From positions 186,001-250,000 of the forward strand of contig QEYB01001446.1 of the NCBI GenBank assembly GCA_017562135.1: a stretch of 64,000 bases of DNA, written 5' to 3'. The notes beneath the pieces were generated by a model. That model was not told the DNA's origin. It did not search any database and saw only the letters and a list, made by a program, of their open reading frames with translations. This document shows positions 11,601-22,500 of the stretch, one piece after another. The stretch comes from Dipylidium caninum. Taxonomy: Eukaryota > Platyhelminthes > Cestoda > Cyclophyllidea > Dipylidiidae. The position numbers and the translations under genes are program-made. How positions within the stretch are numbered: the first letter of the stretch is position 1; each line of letters opens with the position of its first letter.

Positions 11601-13005
11601 AGCGGAAGAAACTGATGTCCTTCCCGCCAATATGCCTTTCTTGGAACGTCCCGAAGGACATTTACTCGTTAAACGCCTGTTACAGAACGACAAGAATAAC
11701 GGTTCCCGTAAGTACGAGTAAATTCCAGTTAAAATGCTTCTTTAAGAACCAGGCCCCCACCTGACTGCACTGTCCTACCACATTTTTGTAGACGATTTCG
11801 GCCGTCTGGTGGGCGAACTGGTGCCCGAACAGACGCTGCTGGCCTGGCTCACGTGCAACCGGTCGTGTTTTACCCTCGTCCAGTGAGTTTTTCATATTTT
11901 CCTTTTAGTTTTAAAATTAGGATGTCCGTTTTTAAGCCTTAAAAAGGTGCGGACTTTGACTAAAACCGTCAATACGACATTATATCACCTTGTTCGTGAC
12001 ACGTAGCCACAAAAGATTAGTATAATTATAAACATAATCTTTTTTACATCTGACTGTCGACATATGTTAGCGAGTTTTAAAATGTTCCTATTACAAATGC
12101 GACTATCTTGATAATTAATTTACTACTTACTTTAGCACAATTATTTTCTCTATTTTTTTGTTTTCTCTGAGTCCTTACTTTATTAGGCGGGAGTGTATTT
12201 TGTCTCGTCATAAAATCGCCTTATGGAAGATAAAAAGAAATTAGTAGAAATGTAAAATTCTATCAGAGTAGCTATTGTAGGGGAGCTTTTTCATACTGTT
12301 GTCCAAATGACCTAAAAATTCCCGATTTGATGGTCTCTTCTTTAAATTTCCGATTGAATTGAAACGTTTCCTTGCCTGCAAGAGACTGCCTTTTGATTAT
12401 TTTATTCGAAATACCAGAATCGTCATGATTTTTCACATCCAAACATCTGTTTTAATAGATCGATGGATTATTTCTTTTCCATAGAGTGTAGCCTTTAAAA
12501 TTACAAACGGGATTTTCACCATTTGTCGCAATGGGGATGGAAAATGGATGACCTGTGGTGATCCTATAAATTCTATTTATTATTTAAATTCAGTTATCGG
12601 ATCGGGGCACGGAATCGGTAGAAGGTTGGACAGCGCCGTTTTGCAGACATTATGCTTAACTTAACAAGTTATGGTAGCGGTTGATGCGATACAAACGTTT
12701 TAACTTAATATTTTTCATTGTAAGAATGGAAAATGGGTTTCTTCTGCATTCAAATTGCATAAAATAAGACTGTTTAGTTGCCACTTTCTTGGTCAACATT
12801 TTTGATAACTATTTCTGCTAATTCTAACATTTATTGCTGTGTTATTCAAATCGCCTTAATTTGATATCTTGACAGTTTGTACGAATCACAAGATGAGGAA
12901 ATATGCAAGCGCTTGTCGGGGGTGCTCCGCCTTCGGGAAGATTTGATTACGGCTTCGCCACTGCCTGGGGCCAAGGTTCTTGCTAAACACCTCCTAGTCA
13001 AGTGA
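2686..13005 (+). CDS. PUM3: PUM3 (Puf-A/KIAA0020-like) pumilio-repeat protein with CPL domain, 15 exons
   Basis: Proposed exons: 2686-2691, 2823-2874, 2944-2990, 3053-3088, 3127-3171, 3245-3260, 3756-3916, 4252-4458, 4849-5100, 6395-6821, 9361-9716, 10697-11024, 11512-11707, 11792-11882, 12876-13005, about 782 codons. All junctions keep phase except 4458/4849, which is off by one base. The product is a lysine-rich N-terminus, then Puf-like helical repeats and a CPL region. Similarity to animal PUM3 is clear at YGVKEYRLELF (human YGSKPQIAEII), LLRHKHSAEVVE, LLYALTPRDP and PEGHLLVKRLL. PUM3 proteins are nucleolar RNA/DNA-binding factors linked to 60S ribosome biogenesis. The human protein is 648 residues; the extra length here is an insert in exon 10697-11024 and an acidic stretch in 11512-11707. 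The start ATG plus GAG in a two-codon first exon is chosen because its phase fits the next exon; this is the weakest part of the model. Confidence 0.92.
2823..3260 (+). CDS. PUM3: PUM3 N-terminal small exons (basic region)
   Basis: Five very small exons (2823-2874, 2944-2990, 3053-3088, 3127-3171, 3245-3260) encode a Lys/Asn/Gly-rich segment such as GKPKHKQNKAK and NRKGKKILG. The intervening introns are about 69, 62, 38 and 73 bases. Every junction has GT and AG ends and consistent phase. A basic, poorly conserved N-terminus is typical of PUM3 and probably serves nucleolar targeting; that role is inferred. Confidence 0.7.
3756..3916 (+). CDS. PUM3: PUM3 exon 7
   Basis: Acceptor TAACACAG and donor AAG|GTGAGT bound this exon. 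It encodes SKKELRQMRLNSKKHGDVV followed by an amphipathic helix ending ERMLVVSK. The KKELRQ...DVV pattern matches the KKELKQSRQL...YDIVV stretch just before the first helical repeat of vertebrate PUM3. Confidence 0.88.
4252..4458 (+). CDS. PUM3: PUM3 exon 8, first Puf-like repeats
   Basis: The exon follows acceptor TTATCCCTCAG and ends AAG|GTACAT. It encodes 69 codons including ARDTSRIVESML, a Puf repeat core, and SQYGKHVVLKLITYG, equivalent to human SKAKYSRNIVKKFLMYG. The reading frame at the 3' end does not match the frame entered at the next acceptor (see findings). Confidence 0.9.
4849..5100 (+). CDS. PUM3: PUM3 exon 9, Puf-like repeats
   Basis: Encodes SFAEHVVKLLRHKHSAEVVE and EVYTCHFAAQ, aligned without gaps to the human GHVRKMLRHAEASAIVEYAY region. 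It ends TCG AA|GTAAGA in phase 2, and the next exon supplies G to finish a Lys codon. The start is set by acceptor CGTTTCAG. Confidence 0.88.
5101..6394 (+). other. PUM3 intron between exons 9 and 10
   Basis: A 1.3-kb intron. Open frames in it (5183-5449, 5486-5695, 5757-5978) have no recognisable domain, and none is needed for phase. I see nothing further. Confidence 0.7.
6395..6821 (+). CDS. PUM3: PUM3 exon 10, central helical repeats
   Basis: Begins after acceptor CACTTCAG and ends GTGAAG|GTGAGT. Its start GLMRLSIVQHLLLEYL corresponds to human IKHSLVHKVFLDFF. A Glu/Pro-rich insert follows, then HTREGVKAALALLWICPPKE, equivalent to human HTHDGARVAMHCLWHGTPKD. This is the strongest single exon for identifying the gene. 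Confidence 0.93.
7294..7589 (+). repeat. Pair of diverged direct repeats beside the mariner relic
   Basis: About 70 bases at 7294-7364 and 7519-7589 align without obvious gaps at roughly 70% identity (GGTAATTTGAG... versus GGTGATTTGAG...). They lie just upstream of the transposase relic and may be remains of another dispersed repeat. Confidence 0.4.
7741..7956 (+). pseudogene. Decayed mariner-family transposase fragment
   Basis: Residues about 38-71 of this frame read IITADEKGILYDDGKR and later PKKVMVS. This matches the mariner transposase block (V/I)(V/I)T-x-DEKW-x-LYD..(K/R)R..PK...KKVMV, with Trp of DEKW replaced by Gly. The Asp of the DE pair would be a catalytic Asp of the DDE/D triad. 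A stop follows soon after KKVMV, so the C-terminal third is lost, and no catalytic core can be complete. It sits in a PUM3 intron on the sense strand. Terminal inverted repeats were not found by eye. Confidence 0.7.
9361..9716 (+). CDS. PUM3: PUM3 exon 11, start of CPL region
   Basis: After acceptor TGTCTTTTAG it encodes HPHSRKVLLYALTPRDPRHF, nearly the human GRKVLLYLLSPRDPAHT motif, then an ALELRSPAVGLLPALLRLV helix equivalent to human RRRELLESISPALLSYL. It ends ATT AGA AG|GTCTGT in phase 2. The donor GTCTGT is weak, but the phase fits the next exon. Confidence 0.9.
9717..10696 (+). other. PUM3 intron between exons 11 and 12
   Basis: About 1 kb between a weak GTCTGT donor and the ATTATAATTCAG acceptor. 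No coding signal or repeat was seen. Confidence 0.6.
10697..11024 (+). CDS. PUM3: PUM3 exon 12, Arg/Lys-rich insert
   Basis: Encodes an Ala/Glu/Arg-rich helix (EAERLALARRKSS, EDLAELEQARKRALYHFV) and a basic tail (RMIQMRRRKRALVAVE) ending KRKP|GTGAGT. A second in-phase acceptor, CTGCAACCAG, would start the exon at 10733; the upstream one has the better pyrimidine tract. This segment has no counterpart in vertebrate PUM3 and looks like a lineage-specific insert in the CPL region. Confidence 0.8.
11512..11882 (+). CDS. PUM3: PUM3 exons 13-14
   Basis: Exon 11512-11707 has an acidic stretch (DEDDDVGGEEEE) and then RPEGHLLVKRLLQND, matching human HPAGHLVLKWLIEQDK. After an 84-base intron, exon 11792-11882 encodes FGRLVGELVPEQTLLAWL, like human FAKTLVEHVGMKNLKSWA. 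Phases 1 and 2 join correctly to neighbours. Confidence 0.9.
11883..12875 (+). other. Last PUM3 intron
   Basis: A 1-kb AT-rich intron from GTGAGT to CTTGACAG. No gene or repeat was recognised in it. Confidence 0.7.
12876..13005 (+). CDS. PUM3: PUM3 terminal exon
   Basis: Starts after CTTGACAG and encodes LYESQDEEICKRLSGVL through PGAKVLAKHLLVK and TGA at 13003-13005. The ending resembles human KSTSKGIEILLEKL. No AATAAA occurs in the next 76 bases; the nearest cluster is at 13241-13293. Confidence 0.9.
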
Positions 13006-13240
13006 TCAGGAGATTTGTAAAACATCTAATGTATGTTTTCATACACTCAGATGACCAGATAAACTGTTCTCTATTCCGTAGCGGGCGTCGTGGTTACCGA
13101 CGTGCAGACGGACTTTTGGGGTTTCTGTGACCTGGCTGGGATGTGTTGCCACAAGTTCTGTGCCACAGTTATCTGGGTGAGCATTCTGGGGCGCGGTTGT
13201 GAAGTTGGGTACGCGTTTGTGTGACTACTCACATTTTAGC

Positions 13241-13293
13241 AATAAAGCGCCATCTAAAGTCGTAAATAAAATGTGAAATAAGTTACGAATAAA
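13241..13293 (+). promoter_or_regulatory. Cluster of three poly(A) signals, probably for PUM3
   Basis: AATAAA occurs at 13241, 13265 and 13288 within about 50 bases, roughly 240 bases after the PUM3 stop. It is the first such cluster downstream and is a reasonable 3' end for PUM3 mRNA. It lies upstream of the first secure unkempt exon (13603). Confidence 0.45.
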
Positions 13294-13477
13294 ATATATT
13301 TTTTTTGCTGCCGGGAGTTTCCTAAGTTGTACAACTTGTACATTAAAGAATACCCGGTTTGTTTTAATTTGCCACAGTCGACAGATTACGACCTTGGCGC
13401 CTCTTATATTAAGTTGACGGCGCGGGGGCTTTCTCTCATAGGAGTTTTCCGTGACAGGAAAACAGAACACTGCAATT

Positions 13478-13527
13478 ATGATTATGGTGACTAATCCAGA
13501 CACATATAGCTATTTTAAAACAACTCG
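13478..13527 (+). CDS. UNK: Candidate unkempt first coding exon
   Basis: ATG at 13478 opens MIMVTNPDTYSYFKTT, and a GT at 13528 in phase 2 joins exon 13603 to give YLNEFRTTQC, matching human YLKEFRTEQC. The intron would be 75 bases, a size class seen elsewhere here. The donor (GTTGCC) is weak. A rival is 13082-13176 (see findings). Confidence 0.3.
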
Positions 13528-16500
13528 GTTGCCATTTGATGTCATGGAGAGACCCCGACACTTAAAGTAGTGCAATGCATCTCCCTGTCGACGCATTTTT
13601 AGGTATTTGAATGAGTTTAGGACAACCCAGTGTTCTTTATTTCTCGAACAACAATGCCACAATCATCGGCCTTACACATGCTTCTACTGGCACTTTCCCA
13701 ATCAAAAGCGGAGGCGACCTATTAAGAAATCCGACGGAACTTTTAACTACAATCCGGATGTATACTGTGATAAATATGATGAAAATTCCGGCACTTGTCC
13801 TGATGGTGATGCGTAAGTCTAGTTTGTCAAAATATTCGGCTTTGGCTGCTTTTAAATTCCTCGATTTTGCTTTCAGTTGTCCCTACGCACATCGAAACGC
13901 GGGGGACACGGAAAGGCGTTATCATCCTCGCTACTTTAAAACTGGCAATTGTGTCTATGAGACTACAGAGACCGGTGCGTGTGTGAAAAATGGCCTCCAT
14001 TGCGCTTTTGCTCATGGATCTGACGACTTACGGTTACCTGTGTATGACATTCGCGAGGTTCAAGACGCTTCTTCCTCTAGAGTTACGGTTAATCTTCCGG
14101 CAAGTTTGGAGAAGGAGCGTGTTCTCAGCGAAGATCCAACTTGGAATGGTAACTTCTCATTTCCATGACTTTTCACGACTCAAACATCACAAATTGTGAT
14201 CTATTATGGTGTAACAAACTATTTTTATTTATTTGCGGGAATATGAAAGGTTATATGATTGATTTATGGCTAGAATAAGTTCTGATGGCAGTTAAGTAAT
14301 CCGCTCTTGGATTATCTTTGTGCCCTTTTACTGCATCTATGTTAAAAGTTTGGGAATGGCCTTAAATAAGCTAACTTTCTTAACAAAATTATTAAATTTA
14401 ATGCGATACTAACCTCAGCTACATATGTTTCGCTTTCATTATCAATTTTTGGTAGCCCTATCTGCTCGCGTGTGTCCAACCTGTTATCTGGTTCCATGTA
14501 TCGCAGGCAGTACAGTTCTTACGTTTATTAGGCCCTAAATACAATGGATACATCGCCATACAGTCCCTCATATTGTGTCCGTCTTTGTTTACTTATTTTT
14601 GTCACTGATTTCATAGACTTATATTCCACTTATTTTCGTGAACCTCAACGTGTTGGTTTGCTCATTGTCAGCTTGATAACTGATCTTCAAATTCTTGCTT
14701 TCACAGCGATTTAAACAGGTACTTTCGTTTCATTCACATCAAGGTTAGTAATTTAGCGTCCCCTTGAGTTAATTTGTGTAGTACTTAGCTGTTTTCCACT
14801 TGCGCTTACGACGTCTCAATGCTGTTATCTGACACTTCTTTAGATTTGTGGTAGGATTTATGTGAGACGCTCAATTTTATGTTTGTGTGTATATAAACAC
14901 AATTGACGATTGTCGTCACCATAATAATAATAATAGTACTAATAACAATAACATTAAAACATCCTTAGCTATACGTGTTCGTGTATGCGTATGCGATAAA
15001 GCTTCCGTATTTTGACCAAAAATAGCAGAGGTGCGGTCACTTTACAGACGTCGGACCGTGTATTTGTTTCTGTTTACGAAAAGAGGACGCTAAGTGTTTC
15101 ATAGATTATCTAAGTCTTTTATTCCCTACCTCAGCGTTGGCGAAGTAGTTCACATTTTCCATGTTTCCATCTTTTGTACCCGGTTGGGACCATGGTTACA
15201 CTGAAGGGGAGTTCAGTTAGTCCTAATTCTAGGTAAAATTACTTTTAAGGGAGTATTGTTAACTTGGGCCAAGTGGCATAGCACCAACACAAGGCAGGGT
15301 TTGTGGTTGTTTGCGTGGCTCACGTAATCTTGAAGTGACTCGGTCTCCCCCACTTCATATCATTCGGGCTTCAATACCCGTGCGACAACTAATTTGTCTT
15401 TATCCATCTCCATTTTCTTGAAAGTTCGCTCACTGCAGTCTACTGATGTGCTTTGGATTCACAACAAAGGTCCTCTACAGTCAAACACGTGATGGCAGAC
15501 AAATGGGGAGGCGTTTGGGTAGCATAAACTGTTTTCTCCTTACTCAATTTATACTTGAGTGTGTTTGTGTGCACGTGTGTGTGCGTGGGAGTTACAAGGG
15601 ATCAAAGTGGAGTAATTGGCAAGTTATTGCTTGCTGGCCACATTCGACTTCATGGGATCTTGTTTCGCTTGCCTCGGAAACGCGCTTCTTCCAATGCCGG
15701 TTGTACCGCTGTCTGTTGAAACACCGCCTTGCCTCCCTTCTGTGCGTCGTCCCTACGAGTTACTATCGCGAAAGTAGATGGTGGCGTAGAATTCACAAGC
15801 CCTGATATTCGGCGCCTGAATGACCTTGACACGACATTCCTGGGACTCATTTTCAACTCCTCCCCGCAGGACACACAAAAGTTCATATCTTTTCCCATTT
15901 CTCCTTTTACGGATCTGAGGATAAGTGCATTTTTAGGATTATCCACAGCATTTGAAGTGATTAAATGAAATCGGGATGCAATTTAGTCTAATCAACATTT
16001 GAATTTTTGCTTTGGATTCTCTATTCAGACTGTAGTAGCGAATGTCCCAAGAACTGCTAGTTCTACAGCGAGCCCCTTCACTTGACTTTACAGTTTAGAG
16101 GCATTGAATTGTTTTGAGGCCTTGTTTCCAATCAGACAGTGAGGTCACACTCTTAACCTTCATAAATTTGCCTGGACGTTCTTGTTGTTGAAAAAATTTC
16201 CATACTATGGTATATTTAGTCTCTCATAGCAAAACCACAGTAGTTGCGTACTTTAATTTTGTTGGAGGCGCCTACCTCTGTCCGCTCGTGGGGCCTCTTT
16301 CATCCCCTGCTATCTTTTCTCGCATCAGGCGAGTTTTTGGCGTGGAATTTGAAATTGAGGCCTCCAGCTGTCACCAGTTACAGAGATTTGTTGATAAAAC
16401 GATGAAGGCACGGGCCGACGCCTTGTGTCTACTGTCTGAGCACCAACATTGTTGTTACTTGTGAGTGATTCATTTTCGCCTCGAAGACGGTTTCATTCTC

Positions 16501-19500
16501 GCGTTTCCCTCAAGTTCGCCTCCTCTCCCACACTCCCTCCTCTCTTTCTCTCTCTCTCTCTCTCCTCTCTACTGTAGACGCAGGAGACGAAAATAACTCC
16601 TTCAGGTTTTTTTCCGTGTTAATTTGCTCAACTTGTGCGTGGGTTGAGAGTGCGAACACTCGTAAGACTTGCTCACATCCCCAGTCACACTCCACGCACC
16701 TGCTCGATTGCTGTTTTTTGTGGTCTCAGAAATACCAGGCGACTAAGTTCAGGCTAGTGCATATCCGTTGATAACTGTTCTCTGGGCCTAATTACCCACT
16801 ACATTTTCATCTGCCTTTGTTACCGACAGTAAAAATATTCTATGTCCGTACATTTTCTTGTTGACCTCGCAAAATATCGCCTCATTTACGGGTAAAAATT
16901 GAGTAAGTTTATGCGAGTGAGCCTACCGACATTGTCACCCCTCTCTCTCTGCAGCCGTGTTCCGATGGGGCATTTTGAAGGGTCACGTGACTCTTCGCCT
17001 CTCTCGCCTCCCGACTGGCTAATTGGCGTATCGCTTCATTCACACGCCAACTTTTGATTGGTTCGTCTTTTTTTGCTCAACAATTTTGCCTAAATTCCTG
17101 TTTAACTCTCTGCCGCTCTACAAAGCATCCAGAGGAATTCGTGTTTTATTGCACTTGTCTGGCGATGACCTTGGGAAATTAAAGTTAAGTGAAGTGACCT
17201 GTTGGAGCACGTGTCTCGACTGCCATTGCTAAGAATACAATATGATCTCCTTCATTGGAAGACTGCTTTGCTTTAATATGTGAAGATTTCGGCACCTCTG
17301 ATGCTATTTGCGTCTTACTGCACTTAAATAATCGCCTATCCTATGGAATCGGCACTACCGCGCCCCAAGTATGTGGTTTACACTCGTGGGAACGGTCTCG
17401 TTCACCGCCTTTTATTCGTTTCACTCGTCGGTTAGAGACCCTCTCGAGGTTGATCACAGCTTCTCGAAGAAGTGAGCACTTTTATTGGCATTCTCCTCAT
17501 TATTCAGGCCTCCTTTCAAACCAACAGGCCTCATTTGCAGTCTAATCTATGAGGAAAAGATGTAAATACTGCCGGATCGGATTTCTCATTTCGTTACTGT
17601 CTTACATTCTATGCGATTTAGTGCTTACGCCTGATTACTTTCCGCATTTTCAAAAAGGAACTAATGTTCTCAGAAGGACCAACGCGGTGTTTTTAAGCTC
17701 TTCCCTCCTGACTAGTATAATCCATTCATCCCACTGGGCTGAATGCGCCGCAGGTGTAGAAAAAGGGTTGTTTTGAGTAGTCGGGTGCTTTTTCTGGCCG
17801 CAACAGACTTCTCTTTGTGCCCCAATTAATGAGAAAAACACTTGCAGATTAATTTTTCGCTCGCCAGCTGTACCTCCTCCATATCTAAGCCACAAAAAGG
17901 TCTACGAAGGTCGAATGAAGGCGTTTGTAGGTCCTGAGGCCAGCGATTCCCCGTGACTGCGGAGGCCCTTCCTTCGTGCCTCAGTGTGTCAGTACGGCCA
18001 AGGACGAGGCACTTAGGACGCACCATAGGCAACTTTGGTCGCTTTCGTCCTTCTTGTTAACCCATTTAGGCTGCCTCGAGTGTTGTGTAAGGAGCTGCTC
18101 CCCTCTTGATTTAGTCGCGACATGTCTTGGTGAGCGTAGTCATTATGAAATTGGCGTTCTTTAACGAGATAGACATCTAGACTTTCATCTTGTGGCGTCC
18201 ACAACTCCCTATTTTTCGTTGTCTTAGGGGGCGGAGTTTAAACGGATCGTGAGGCTTTGGGGAACAGTATGCACCAGGGTCTTTCCTCCTTCCGATTAGC
18301 CGCGAACAACCTGTGAAAAACACACCTCTGATAGGTAACTGTGCGGTGTTCTACTGCTTTTCGTAGCTTCTAGGGCTGCGCCTTTACACATAGGGGAGGA
18401 CTGCGTTTCACAATTTCTCCTCCGTTCCCTGCTTCACTTTGGACAAGGGCAATCCTGAGAACCCATTATCTCGCCCTTCTCTCCCACTCTTTTGGTCCGT
18501 TTACTCCTCTCCTCTTTTATGGTAAAATGTGAAAGTTGACGCAAAAGCGCATCATTTAAGTTACTTTTCAAAGAGATGCATAATAAACCTGTCATCTTGT
18601 GGTCGTTCCCTTACATCGACTCCTCTCCTCGACTATATCCTGATATGCAATATTTTGGTGGTGAATTGTACACCTTAACGCTGATTTGGAATAGTGGCGA
18701 TGAGTGGCTCCTTATCTTCCTCTCCGCCGCGTTGGAAGTTGGCATTTGATCCAAATTGCAGTTGAACAACCACAGACCAGTAGGCCAGTCTAGTTAGCTT
18801 TACTGTGGCACCACACCGTGGCCAAATTAGCGATATTCTAGACTTGAAATTCTCCCAATTTAGTCCGAATTCCAGCATGTATCTTCTTTTTTTGGCATTG
18901 CTCTCCTACTAACACGGGCATTTTAGTCGGATGAAAAACCCATCCTTAGGTATGCAATAGGCAGCTTTCGAGAAGGACATCGAAGCAGTCGTCGAAGCTT
19001 AAATTGGCAGCGAATGTCTCCACAAGTCACCTCTTCACGCCTCATGTCTCTCCACTCGCCACCCTATCGTCGGCCAGATGAACCTGCGCTAGTGTCAACA
19101 CCTTGGTAGTTGAGTTGTAGGAGCCTCCTAGGTGCGCGCAGTCACACGCAGCGATAAAAGCCTACTTCGGTTGCGCAGTCCTCCCTCGTGACCTGGGCGC
19201 CGTCGGTGGTGCAGCTCCCTGAGCTCACCCTGTCCGCCGTGGCCATTAACGGAGTCGTTAAGGTCCCCCCGCGGGACAGGGCGCGACGATCATAAAGTTG
19301 TGTTTAATCAAATTAAAATTATACCCGAATTAGTCACCAGCCTCGTGACATGTCAACAGTCTCCTGTAGAACCGTGTTTACGCCGCGACGACTGCATTGT
19401 CTCCGGCATCGGTTGTCCCTGGGAGGAAAGACTCTCTCACATTCATTCTCCCTGCCAAGTCTCCTGTCACTTTCCTAGATTCCTGTCTTCTCTGTTATAA

Positions 19501-22500
19501 TTTTTTTGACACTTTGCCGAGTTAACCTCCCAAATTTCGGTGCTTCTTACCCATTTAATCCCCTTCAATCCTTCGAATTACAATGTAGTCCTCGGAATCG
19601 CGAATTTAGTTCATTTTAGTTGCATAATTAGACTGGAGGCGAGTTCTTATGTTGACTGCTCCCCTATTTCCTCTCGACAGACATGCTCCACGTGATGGCG
19701 CGCTACAAGACCGAGTCTTGCCGTAAGCCACCCCGCATGTGCCGACAGGGTTACTCGTGTCCATACTACCACAACGGGAAGGACAAGCGGCGGATGCCCG
19801 AGCGCTGCTTCTACCGCAGCACGCCCTGCCCCGCAGTGCGACCTGCGGACGAGTGGTTGGACAGTTCGCTTTGCGACGCCGGCGACGCGTGCACCTTCTG
19901 CCACACTCGAACTGAGCAACAGTTCCACCCTGAGGTGTGTCTTCTCTTTTCAGCCTCTCTCTTTCTCTCTCTCTCCGTCTCTCCCCTCTGTATCCTCCCC
20001 AATTGCCGGTCGTATTTACGTAAGCACTGGTTCAGACGAAGTAACTCGTTCTAGATGGGTTGGTCTCGCTCTCCTTTACTCACTTCAAGAAACGCCTCGC
20101 CAGGGAATCATTTCCACCCAACTGTGCTGTATCCTTCCTTCCCTAACGAATATCAGCTCGTGTGAATCGGAAGACCTCTTTCGAGGAAGCGTAAAGTCTG
20201 CCTGGACCCTATTTCGGGCAGTATCTCACCTCCTCCTTGTTTTTACTCTTTTTTCTTTGGTGTCTGCTTTCTTATCTTTCCTCACAGTTGCAATATTCGT
20301 TTCACATATTCTTTCAAGTGAATACGATTCTAAAGGCACCGTTTCGATTGTGCTCCCCACTTCCCCATCCCTGAAATTCCACAATTGTAGTATGTTAGTA
20401 AGATTTAGGAGTGTTCTTTTAAAGTAGTAAATTCCCCGCGTGGTCGGCCCCTTACGCTACTCGTCTTTTTTCCGTCCAAATCATCCCACGTTTGAACAAA
20501 GTTTCTTGAAACATTACTCGATTCTCCGCCTTTTCCTTTGAACCGCTCTGTTGCCATTCCTTGAGCCGATTTTTACCTTAGTTTAATGTAGCTTAACTTT
20601 CCTATCTTCACGAAAGCGAAATCGTCTCTGTGTTATTTGATTTCTAGTCGAGTCTAGTTTAGTCAACAGCTTCCATCACTGGGTTAAAGTCAAACAGTCG
20701 AGTTAAAGTCGCCTCTGCGAATTGCTTCGACTTCCGCAAAAACGCTCTTTTCACAAGTCTACCCCCGTCAATTATTAACCTAGGCAACTCCCCGCCTGTC
20801 TATTTCTTCACTCCGCAGAGATTTTCGAGCTACTTGTAACCCGGGGGGGGGGGGGCGGAAGGGGTTATTTTTTGAGTGCTCATCGAATTCCGTGCACTGG
20901 GAGAAGGGGATGGCGCCGGAACTGGACATAGTTTGCCCCAACATTTACCTATTTTTTCATCGGAGAAATGTCACGAGACCGCCACACACGGGTGTAGCAT
21001 ACGCCTCTCCAAATCTACAATCTTCGGCTAACCCGTCATGGTCTGCCTGTCCGTCTTTTTTTTCGCCCCCAAATCAAGGAGGTAAACATACCTATTGTTT
21101 ACCTGCTTTGAGGCCTCCGAGTGGAAACGGCACGCAGTCTCGTTTTGCTGGTGTTGCAGTGCTCCCGACACTTCTAATTAAGCCTGAGCTGGTAAGTTCT
21201 CTTTTTCCGCCTGACGGTTTAGCCAGTGCTCAAGTCCATTCAACTTGAGTAGTGGGGTTGTGAGTGGCCTCTGGCCCCTCCGAAGCGCTTCAAACGTTTT
21301 TTTCATCTAAAATTCCATTTAAGGCAACCTTTCGCACCAGCGACTCAAATGCATTAGTCTGTCACGTCGGTTTCCTGACTCTCCTCCGAGGTGTCATCGA
21401 AGTGTAGCAACAAACTCGACATTCCACCGGCAGGTTGTACTCTTAGGCGAATGGAGCCTCGATCTCGCAGCCGCGTCTTCTCCCGGTTGATCCCTTTCTA
21501 TCCGCCGCAAGGATGAGAAAACACGCCTCCCTTCATCCTCAATCACCTCAAAATTTGTCTTATTGTGTGGAGTAACACCGAAAGTCCTCTCTTCCCATGC
21601 CAAAATACACAAAACAATGACGTGACACCAGTTGCCATTTTAATACCAGGGAGCTGTTAACAGCGAGTGATCATTAAGATAACGGTGGATGTCGTGACGC
21701 TGGTTAAGGCCACTTGTTGGGAGAATTTTCAGTGTGGAGGCATCTTATCACGCAAACCCCTCGGTATTTTTGAATGAAGAATGTCCGCCGATTTACGATT
21801 GGTTCAGTCGGAAGACTGCCGAACTTCATCTTGGTGATTTGTGAGTTCCCAGACGAAGGTTTTGTTGTTTCAACACGGCGAGGCAACGCCACCAGCCCCC
21901 TGTTCATGATGGCACAAGTTCCGCTCCCACAGGCACTTTTCGCCTCAGCGAGCTCTCGCGATTCCCTGCAATTTCCTGCCCACTGCTGGGTGGGAATTCA
22001 CCCAAGCAGTTCACATCGTCCTGGCTTGTGTATCGTTTCTTCGGTCAATCTCACTTCTTTTCATCGTTTATCGTTGGCTGAATGTATTTTTTAGTCGTGA
22101 AAGAGGCGAATGCTTTGTTTGAGCTTCCTTTGGCGACGGCTTCTCTCCTGCAGAATGCATGGTCTTGCAGCACTCTTCCCCACCTCGAGTAGTGCCAAAA
22201 CCCTCTTCAGTGAATGGTACTTTTGCTTGGCGGTGTTTTTCCCCGTCGACACACTTCTGTCGTGTCTGAGGTTGATTGGCATTCCATGCTCAGGTGTGAC
22301 GTTTGAGGAGGTAGGACCTTCCAACTCGAATACTTTTTGTCCACGTAGGTATTTCGCGACGTTCCACCCGTCGACGGGGGTGGTATTGCGAGACTAGGCC
22401 ACCCTTGAAGTGTCTCACATTGTAACTTACCGCAATTTTGCGCAACGTCTTGGGCACTTGGCTCTTTTTTCCCTTCTTTGGACGCCAGATTGTGGAAGGA

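Noticed and set aside
15446..15805. 119-codon + frame in the first large unkempt intron
   Set aside because: Contains a GT-repeat-derived stretch, no domain and no splice context.
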